7,684 nucleotides of DNA from Oscillospiraceae bacterium (GTDB lineage Bacteria > Bacillota > Clostridia > Oscillospirales > Ruminococcaceae): positions 1 through 7,684 of the forward strand of contig CAAEOA010000280.1 of NCBI GenBank assembly GCA_900757485.1. The letters run 5' to 3'. The first letter of the stretch is position 1, and each line of letters starts with the position of its first letter. This document shows positions 1-5,342 of this stretch, piece by piece. The translations under genes were made by a program, and so were the position numbers. The notes below the pieces were generated by a model. It was not told where the DNA came from. It saw nothing but the letters and a program-made list of their open reading frames with translations, and ran no database searches.

Positions 1-1
1 C

Positions 2-496
2 CCGCCGGTTGCTATTGACAGTGATTCTACCGAGTTTGTAGATAAGCTGGAATATACTGAGAACGGTCCATATCATCCTGCTGCGACACAAACTTTTAAC
101 ATTTTAACTCCGTCAGTTGAAGCACACGGCGGTCAAGGATGCTTGGACGCATGCGTTGCCTTTTTACAATTTTTGACTGTGCCGGAAAACAATGAGATGA
201 TTGTAAGCGAGCAAAAGGGAAAATGTATTAGTTTCCTGAAAGGCTCAAAAGTTCCTCCTCAGCTGGAAGAATATTTTTCTCAACCATTCCCGAAAGTTCC
301 GAGTTTTAGCTGGCCGGGTGGTTTTACCAGTGCAGGCAGTTCAAAATTATCCGCTATCTTGGAATTATGGGTAAAAGATCAGATTACAGATCAAGAGTTC
401 TATCAGCAGTTTGATACTGAATTTAAAAAAGATATTGACGATTTCGTAAAACAGATGAGTATTGACGTAAGCAGTTATAAAAAATATTCGAATTAG
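2..496 (+). CDS. Extracellular sugar-binding protein of an ABC importer, C-terminal part (5' end outside window)
   Basis: The reading frame is open from base 2 to the TAA at 494-496 and gives 164 residues. No start codon is needed inside the window because the gene runs in from the left; an internal TTG at 143 lies within the open frame and has no ribosome binding site. The sequence looks like the C-terminal lobe of a family 1 (CUT1) solute-binding protein: a hydrophobic-helix segment with ACVAFLQFLTVPENN (residues 50-64) followed by IVSEQKGKCISF is the usual 'helix, then T.PEN, then V.E.G..I' pattern. It is followed by aromatic-rich PFPKVPSFSWPGG, a region that often lines the sugar pocket, and a charged C-terminal helix (about 124-160). 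The mature protein would be a surface lipoprotein, but the signal peptide and lipobox are not visible here. Its position just upstream of MalF/MalG-like permeases supports the call. Substrate cannot be read from this fragment. The family assignment is fairly secure. Confidence 0.82.
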   Translation, partial: PPVAIDSDSTEFVDKLEYTENGPYHPAATQTFNILTPSVEAHGGQGCLDACVAFLQFLTVPENNEMIVSEQKGKCISFLKGSKVPPQLEEYFSQPFPKVPSFSWPGGFTSAGSSKLSAILELWVKDQITDQEFYQQFDTEFKKDIDDFVKQMSIDVSSYKKYSN

Positions 497-651
497 AAAA
501 TCTAAAGTATATTTTTGTTGTTCCACAACGGATTTGCTTTCCCGAATCTTGTTTCATAATAAAAAGGGTTATTGATCGGATTGTTTTCAGAATTGTCAGA
601 AACGCAAGGATTATGAGTTTGGAAAGTGACATTTTACTTTTCGGCTCAGTC

Positions 652-689
652 TTTGTGCAGCTTCGGCAAATATGCCGAAGCTGCACAAA
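652..689 (+). repeat. Perfect 17-bp inverted repeat with a 4-nt loop (stem-loop without T-tract)
   Basis: Bases 652-668 (tttgtgcagcttcggca) are exactly complementary to 673-689, separated by the loop AATA (669-672). The stem has a GC-rich middle and an A/T base. The right arm is followed by AGTTTACG, and the other strand also lacks a T-run after the stem, so this is not a canonical intrinsic terminator in either direction. It lies 156 bases after the stop of the binding-protein gene and 26 bases before the start of the Ig-like gene. By analogy with stem-loops between binding protein and permease genes in other sugar importers, it may protect the 3' end of the binding-protein mRNA or lower downstream expression. 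That role is inferred. A protein-binding site is an alternative. Confidence 0.8.
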
Positions 690-696
690 AGTTTAC

Positions 697-715
697 GAAA
701 GGCATGGTCATATAA
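697..715 (+). promoter_or_regulatory. Ribosome binding site and leader of the Ig-like gene, with a three-codon mini-ORF
   Basis: A Shine-Dalgarno-like GAAAGG lies at 697-702, with 13 bases between it and the ATG at 716, which is longer than usual. Between them, 704-715 reads ATG GTC ATA TAA (Met-Val-Ile-stop) and its stop codon abuts the gene's start codon. The ATG at 704 is only one base from the Shine-Dalgarno core, too close for normal initiation, so the mini-ORF is probably not translated efficiently. Almost the same block (GAAAGG, one base, ATGGTCATA) precedes the GH2 gene at 5324-5339. Confidence 0.45.
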
Positions 716-1174
716 ATGAAAAAGAAAATAATATGGATCATTCTAGTTTTATCAGTGATCGGAATATTTGTCGGATATGACTATTACAGATCAAAGCAGG
801 TTGTTATAACAGTAGAAAAAATGACTCCCGAAATCGTGCAGGCATCGTCTTCGGAAACGGTGGAGCTGACCTTGATGGTTAGGAATAAAGCAGGCAAGGC
901 GATAGAGGGACATAATATATATGCGCTTTCCATTGGCGGCGGGTCTTTAAAAAGTTTTTATGAAAAAACGGACCGGAACGGAATGGTTAAATTCATCTAT
1001 TACCCGCCTGATATGGCAGGATACCAAGAGGAACAAAACGTCACAATCAAATTCAGAGATGAATCGAATTCTGTATTTGTTGAGATTTATCCGACGGCGG
1101 AACATCAGATTAAGCTGACGCGTCCGGATACCGACAATAGCAACGGTATGACAGTAGATGACTATTTGAACTAA
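716..1174 (+). CDS. Membrane-anchored protein with one immunoglobulin-like (Big_1-like) extracellular domain
   Basis: This 152-residue protein starts with a lysine cluster (MKKK) and one hydrophobic segment (residues 5-20, IIWIILVLSVIGIFVG), then YDYYRSKQ. There is no lipobox cysteine, and the segment reads as an uncleaved signal anchor with the rest outside the cell. Residues about 28-134 have alternating beta-strand character and a pattern like bacterial Ig-like/invasin domains: strand VELTLMV, turn NKAGKAIEG, a small-residue stretch SIGGGS, then TDRNGMVKFIYYPP, which resembles the 'T(D)xxGxaxf' signature of Big_1 domains. The C-terminal 20 residues are polar and probably disordered. It lies between the binding protein and the first permease and its stop codon overlaps the permease's Shine-Dalgarno, so co-expression is likely. 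I infer an accessory part of the importer at the membrane surface, perhaps docking the binding protein or substrate. The fold assignment is by pattern only and its function is unknown. Confidence 0.7.
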   Translation: MKKKIIWIILVLSVIGIFVGYDYYRSKQVVITVEKMTPEIVQASSSETVELTLMVRNKAGKAIEGHNIYALSIGGGSLKSFYEKTDRNGMVKFIYYPPDMAGYQEEQNVTIKFRDESNSVFVEIYPTAEHQIKLTRPDTDNSNGMTVDDYLN

Positions 1175-1179
1175 GGAGG
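1173..1179 (+). promoter_or_regulatory. Strong ribosome binding site overlapping the preceding stop codon
   Basis: AAGGAGG at 1173-1179 shares the last two bases of the TAA stop (1172-1174) of the Ig-like gene and sits 7 bases before the ATG at 1187. The overlap suggests translational coupling between the Ig-like protein and the MalF-like permease. Confidence 0.75.
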
Positions 1180-1186
1180 AACAGGC

Positions 1187-2092
1187 ATGAAAGCAACAAA
1201 AAACAGCCTTGGGATACGGCTAAAAAAAAGTGTACCTGCTTATTTGTTCTTGCTGCCGTTATTTGCCGGCATCTTGATTTTTTCTTATTATCCTGCATTC
1301 AGCGGAATATACCATTCTTTTTTTGAATGGAGCAACAACGGCAAATCAAAGTTTATCGGACTGGAGAACTATATTAATTTGTTTCAAGATCCCATTTTTC
1401 TCAACTCAATTCCTGCTATGATTAAACTGATGTTTCCGAAATTAATCATATCCATTGTTGTTCCTTTAATTATGGCAGAGCTGATATTTGCCGTACGTTC
1501 TAAAAAAATGCAGTATTGGTACAGAGTGTTGTGTTTGCTGCCGATGGTAGCTCCCGGTGTTGTAGGCGTTTTATTGTGGAAATATATTTACGATCCGAGT
1601 TCCGGATTGGCAGTCGTCCTGGGCAGATTGTTCGGATTTTTTGAGGCTAATCAGAATGTTGACTGGCTGGGTGATCCGAATTTAACCATCGGAAGTATTA
1701 TTTTTATGGGTTTTCCGTGGATTGGCGGAACTGCAGTTTTGATATATATGTCCGGTTTGATGAACATCGGTGCAGAAATCAGAGAAGCTTCCTTATTAGA
1801 CGGAGCGTCAACTTTACAGCGTATTACTAAGATCGATGTTCCTTTGGTGATGGGACAGATTAGATATTTTGTAATATTCGGTATTATTAACGCGCTGCAG
1901 GATTACAGCGTGCAGATTATATTGACAAACGGCGGGCCGGGATATACGACCTATGTTCCCGGATACTATATGTTTAAGCAGGCGTTCTCTTATGGAAACA
2001 TGGGGTATGCCAGCGCTATCGGGACTCTATTATTTGTCGTGATTTTCATTTTCACTTTGCTTGCAATGAGATTTATGAAGTCGAAGGACTAG
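1187..2092 (+). CDS. CUT1 sugar ABC transporter permease, MalF-like
   Basis: This 301-residue integral membrane protein is one half of the translocation channel. About six hydrophobic segments are visible: residues 17-36, 82-104, 113-131, 167-189, 226-243 and 275-295. The cytoplasmic EAA loop, which contacts the ATPase, is at about 197-221 (EIREASLLDGASTLQRITKIDVP), with the conserved EA....DGA.......I..P pattern intact. The segment TNGGPGYTT at 247-255 is typical of the MalF-type partner (compare 'T.GGP...T'). The length is normal for Gram-positive MalF homologues, which lack the large periplasmic loop of the enterobacterial protein. The ATG at 1187 is chosen because AAGGAGG lies 7 bases upstream. 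The next permease starts 12 bases after its stop. The substrate is inferred from neighbours to be an oligosaccharide. The family call is secure. Confidence 0.95.
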   Translation: MKATKNSLGIRLKKSVPAYLFLLPLFAGILIFSYYPAFSGIYHSFFEWSNNGKSKFIGLENYINLFQDPIFLNSIPAMIKLMFPKLIISIVVPLIMAELIFAVRSKKMQYWYRVLCLLPMVAPGVVGVLLWKYIYDPSSGLAVVLGRLFGFFEANQNVDWLGDPNLTIGSIIFMGFPWIGGTAVLIYMSGLMNIGAEIREASLLDGASTLQRITKIDVPLVMGQIRYFVIFGIINALQDYSVQIILTNGGPGYTTYVPGYYMFKQAFSYGNMGYASAIGTLLFVVIFIFTLLAMRFMKSKD

Positions 2093-2098
2093 GGGGAG
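2092..2098 (+). promoter_or_regulatory. Ribosome binding site that fixes a TTG start
   Basis: GGGGGAG at 2092-2098 overlaps the last base of the upstream TAG stop and lies 6 bases before the TTG at 2105. No ATG in this frame has comparable spacing, so TTG is the likely initiator. Confidence 0.6.
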
Positions 2099-2104
2099 AA
2101 AAAG

Positions 2105-2938
2105 TTGAAGAATAAAAAAGTTACTGTTGCGCAAGTGGTGCTTAACATCATCATTATCATTTTATTGTTCATCATGCTTTACCCTTTGGCTATGACATTG
2201 TTCGGCGCGTTTAAGAATAGTTACACTTTTGATTCGACAAAATGGTATCCAACTCTGCCGCTGCGGGTTACGAATGTTGCCAGCGCTTTTCCGAGTGTGT
2301 ACCGATACATTATCAATACTGTAATTGTAGCGGCAGCAGGTGTCGTTGGGAGCGTAATTATTGCTTCACTGGCATCCTATGCTTTTGCAAAAATGACCTT
2401 TGTAGGAAAGAACTTTCTATACTTTATGGTTATTTCTTTAATGATGATTCCCGGTGTGTTAACACTGGTGCCGTCCTATATGGTTTATCAATCTATTGTC
2501 GGATTGGATAATTATTTGGTATTGATTCTGCCGACGCTAGTTGGAGGACCTATATTCGGCGTGTTTTTGTTAAGAAGCTTTTATGAGGGATTGCCGGAAG
2601 CTATCTTTGAATCAGCTCGTATAGATGGAGCGAGAGAACTGACAGTATTTCTTAAAATATGCGTTCCGATGTCTGTACCGATTATGGGTACCCTTGCAAT
2701 TATGCAGATTATCAACGTTTGGAACGATTACATGTGGCCGATTATCACGATTCGGAGTGATGAACTTTTAACGATATCTGCAGGATTAGTGCAAAGATTT
2801 TCGACTGTTGCGGGTACGCCGAATTATCCAATTACTTTTTCTGCTTATCTGCTGTCCTCTCTGCCTTTAATTATTTTGTTTGTGACAGCCAATAAATCGT
2901 ATGTAGAAGGTCTTACATCCAGTGCAATTAAACTATAA
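2105..2938 (+). CDS. CUT1 carbohydrate ABC transporter permease, MalG-like
   Basis: This 277-residue inner-membrane protein pairs with the MalF-like permease. Hydrophobic segments are at about residues 10-35, 70-95, 104-124, 137-157, 190-206 and 243-261. The EAA loop is at 165-192 (EAIFESARIDGARELTVFLK followed by a conserved proline), matching the EA....DGA.......I..P rule. The C-terminus YVEGLTSSAIKL is the usual MalG-type ending (compare 'F..GLT.GA.K'). WNDYMWP at 206-212 is also typical of MalG relatives. Translation probably starts at the TTG at 2105, because the Shine-Dalgarno ends 6 bases upstream and the resulting N-terminus (MKNKKVTVAQ, then hydrophobic) is normal for the family. No ATP-binding subunit follows, so a shared multi-sugar ATPase must be encoded elsewhere or upstream of the window. 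The family call is secure; substrate unknown. Confidence 0.95.
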   Translation: MKNKKVTVAQVVLNIIIIILLFIMLYPLAMTLFGAFKNSYTFDSTKWYPTLPLRVTNVASAFPSVYRYIINTVIVAAAGVVGSVIIASLASYAFAKMTFVGKNFLYFMVISLMMIPGVLTLVPSYMVYQSIVGLDNYLVLILPTLVGGPIFGVFLLRSFYEGLPEAIFESARIDGARELTVFLKICVPMSVPIMGTLAIMQIINVWNDYMWPIITIRSDELLTISAGLVQRFSTVAGTPNYPITFSAYLLSSLPLIILFVTANKSYVEGLTSSAIKL

Positions 2939-2965
2939 GCGAAGTATTTACAAAGGGGCATTTTA

Positions 2966-5251
2966 ATGAGCAGTAATTTTGAACAACATAAAATCGGTTA
3001 TTTTAACGACAGAAACAGCGAATTTGTGGTAGAGGAAGCGAATCAGCTGAAACCACAGGATAATTTCTTGTTTAATAACAAGGTGTTTTCCTACGTGACT
3101 CATACGGGGGACGGTTATTTTGCTTATGTAGATAAAGATGATTATACAACCGAGGGTATAAAAAAAGGTTCTTGCGGCAGGGCAGTTTACATAAGGGATA
3201 ACGATACCGGAGCGTTTTTTACAGTCGGTTGGAGTCCCGTTCTGAAAGAATATGAATATTTTGAAGCAACTATCGGTTTAAATTACACTTCGATTATCAA
3301 TGTTACGGACGGAATCCAATGTATTTGGACCATCTTTGTTCCGAAAAATGATGCCCCGGTTGAGATGTGGAAAGTAACCGTACAGACGACCGAAAAGAGA
3401 AATTTATCGGTGATATTCTATTCGGAAATGGTTGTTTTTTCATCTTATCCGACTTATGGGGATTATTTTTACTGTCATAACGATTTTGATGCCAAAAGCG
3501 GTGTCATGCATCAAATCAACAAAGCGCCGATTTTAAAGGATAAAATTAATGCGGCAACTTGTAAAGCTTCCCGCATGCCGGATTCTTATACTTGCAGCAA
3601 GGCGGATTTTTTAGGCGGTTACCGAGGCTTTGAACATCCGATTTCCATGGAACAAAGACATTTGTCCAACACTTCCGGAAGTAATGAGGTTTATTGTTGT
3701 GCGTTTCAATTCGATTTGGAGATCGACGCAGAAAAAGAAGAAACCATCCATCAAATATTAGTACTGCATAATGACCAAGAGGATATCAGCCAGTATTTGA
3801 GTTTCAACAATTGTTTTGAAGAGTTGTTCGTTCAAACGAAAGAGCAACAAAAAAGGTTATTTTCTGCATATGAGATTCATACAGGTGATGAAGAGCTTGA
3901 CAGAATCACAAATATATGGAGCAAACAGATGATAGCTTTTGGAAAAACGCATTGTAGGTGGGGAATCAAGGGATTCAGAGATGTGGTACAGCATGGGATG
4001 GGATATTCTTATCTGGACGCGGAAGCAGTCAGAGAAATTTTGATAAAATGTATGAAGCACCAATATTCCAACGGATTTGCAGTACGGTCTTTTCCTGCAA
4101 TTCATTCGGATTCTGCCATGGAATATAATGACAGTTCTACATGGCTTGTTTATACTGTAACGGAATATATTAAGGAAAGCGGCGATCTTGCTTTTTTGGA
4201 AGAAGAAATCCCTTTTTTAGATCAAGGTGCTGCTACTGTGTTGGAACGGCTTGATTTAATCGTTAACTCTGTATATCGTGACAGGGGACAGCGCGGTTTA
4301 GTCAGAATGCGGGGTGGGGATTGGAATGATTCTTTGACACATGTTGGCACGAAAGGGCGCGGCGAGAGTGTCTGGCTGTCTATGTTCCTTGCTAAAGCAT
4401 TGCTGATTATGTCCGAACTTTTCACATTTTTGAATAAGGATTGTTCCCGTTATGACGAAATGTATCAGCAGCTTAAAAAATCAATCAACGAAAACGCATG
4501 GGACGGGGAATGGTATCTTTGTGCAATAAATGATGTTGATGAAAAAATAGGCTCTAAGGAAAGCGAGCAGGCAAAAATATTTTTAAATATGCAATCTTGG
4601 GCTCTTATTTCGGGAGTCGCTGACCAAGAGAAAATAGATATCATTCTCCGCTCGGTGGAAAAATATTTAAAAACAGAGTACGGCTATCTTCTGAACAATC
4701 CTGCATATACAAAACTTGACGAAAATATCGGCAGATTAAGTGCCATTGAACCGGGAACATTGGAAAATGCAACCTCTTATACGCATGGGAACGCCTTTTA
4801 TATTTACGGTTTACTGTGCTGTGGCAAGGGTGATGCGGCATATGATCTGTTAAAGAAAATCAATCCCCAAAGCAAATATCTGGAAAATCTGCCGATCGTG
4901 CCGTATGTGTATGCCAACTGTTACTATGGACCTGATTATATAAAATGTCCCGGCAAGATGGAACATAGTTGGATTACCGGCTCTGTAAATTGGCTGACGC
5001 AAGATATTCTTGATTTTATGCTCGGCGTCAGAAGAACATATGACGGTTTAAGCATTCATCCGGTACTGCCTGCTTCTTTTAAAGATGTGTCGGTGAATCG
5101 CAGGTATCGAGGGTGTGAGTATACGGTTCATATTCATCACGAGGGAAACCATGTGAAGAATATTACAGTTAATGGTACAGAACATCCAATAAAAGAAGTA
5201 TTGCCTTGTGTGCAGGGAGAAAAAATGAATGTAGAAGTTTACATGATGTGA
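2966..5251 (+). CDS. GH94-family glycoside phosphorylase (cellobiose/chitobiose phosphorylase-like)
   Basis: This 761-residue protein has no signal peptide and is likely cytoplasmic. GH94 enzymes use inorganic phosphate to split a beta-linked disaccharide into a sugar 1-phosphate and a free sugar. Order: N-terminal beta-sandwich (about 5-290, with IGYFNDRNSEFVV and GRAVYIRDNDTG), helical linker (290-320), (alpha/alpha)6 barrel (320-690), short C-terminal beta domain. Visible landmarks: GFRD (336-339), where Asp339 matches the donor-site Asp368 of Cellulomonas gilvus enzyme; GGDWND (450-455), where Asp455 is the likely general acid; KGRGESVW (463-470); Glu600 with His607, and Thr671-Gly672, in the spacing of the acceptor and phosphate-contact residues; RRYRGCEY (712-719). 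Characterised cellobiose and chitobiose enzymes are slightly longer (about 800-820). The usual RDxxQD reads RDVVQH here, with His343. The ATG is set by AAAGGGG seven bases upstream. The next gene is a GH2 glycosidase. The family is secure; the donor sugar is unknown. Confidence 0.9.
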   Translation: MSSNFEQHKIGYFNDRNSEFVVEEANQLKPQDNFLFNNKVFSYVTHTGDGYFAYVDKDDYTTEGIKKGSCGRAVYIRDNDTGAFFTVGWSPVLKEYEYFEATIGLNYTSIINVTDGIQCIWTIFVPKNDAPVEMWKVTVQTTEKRNLSVIFYSEMVVFSSYPTYGDYFYCHNDFDAKSGVMHQINKAPILKDKINAATCKASRMPDSYTCSKADFLGGYRGFEHPISMEQRHLSNTSGSNEVYCCAFQFDLEIDAEKEETIHQILVLHNDQEDISQYLSFNNCFEELFVQTKEQQKRLFSAYEIHTGDEELDRITNIWSKQMIAFGKTHCRWGIKGFRDVVQHGMGYSYLDAEAVREILIKCMKHQYSNGFAVRSFPAIHSDSAMEYNDSSTWLVYTVTEYIKESGDLAFLEEEIPFLDQGAATVLERLDLIVNSVYRDRGQRGLVRMRGGDWNDSLTHVGTKGRGESVWLSMFLAKALLIMSELFTFLNKDCSRYDEMYQQLKKSINENAWDGEWYLCAINDVDEKIGSKESEQAKIFLNMQSWALISGVADQEKIDIILRSVEKYLKTEYGYLLNNPAYTKLDENIGRLSAIEPGTLENATSYTHGNAFYIYGLLCCGKGDAAYDLLKKINPQSKYLENLPIVPYVYANCYYGPDYIKCPGKMEHSWITGSVNWLTQDILDFMLGVRRTYDGLSIHPVLPASFKDVSVNRRYRGCEYTVHIHHEGNHVKNITVNGTEHPIKEVLPCVQGEKMNVEVYMM

Positions 5252-5323
5252 AAATGATTTTACCATTCATTTCCTTTATTGACAGAGTGATTTTAATGTA
5301 AATGAGGTAAGCATAAAAGTTCA

Positions 5324-5342
5324 GAAAGGAATGGTCATAATT
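5324..5342 (+). promoter_or_regulatory. Ribosome binding site and leader of the GH2 gene; decides between ATG 5331 and TTG 5343
   Basis: The only good Shine-Dalgarno here, AGAAAGGA (5323-5330), directly touches the ATG at 5331, leaving no spacer. The in-frame TTG at 5343 lies 13 bases after the GG, exactly the spacing seen before the Ig-like gene at 716, where the same GAAAGG-N-ATGGTCATA block occurs. Starting at TTG also gives a normal GH2 N-terminus (MKEHSILLNTEW). I prefer TTG, though ATG 5331 (four residues longer) cannot be excluded. Confidence 0.5.

Noticed and set aside
517..529. Short inverted repeat GTTGT-TCC-ACAAC after the binding-protein gene
   Set aside because: Five pairs with a 3-base loop are expected by chance, and no T-run or operator context supports it.
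497..651. Possible promoter or small gene in the gap after the binding-protein gene
   Set aside because: I found no -35/-10 pair with 16-18 base spacing, and no forward open frame with a ribosome binding site. The reverse frame across 423-686 overlaps a real gene and has no ribosome binding site or recognisable protein.
2242..2511. 89-codon plus-strand frame inside the MalG-like permease gene
   Set aside because: It overlaps a secure permease in another frame, and its Cys/Tyr-rich translation looks like a frame-shifted reading of membrane-protein codons.
5252..5272. Inverted repeat AAATGA / TCATTT after the GH94 stop as a possible terminator
   Set aside because: The stem is only 6 bp, A/T-rich, with a 9-base loop and no T-tract after it; it would not terminate convincingly.
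5279..5307. Perfect TTGACA -35-like box (5279-5284) between the GH94 and GH2 genes
   Set aside because: At 16-18 bases downstream there is only AATGAG/ATGAGG/TGAGGT, with no -10-like sequence; nearby AT-rich words are at wrong spacing. A separate GH2 promoter is not supported by sequence alone.
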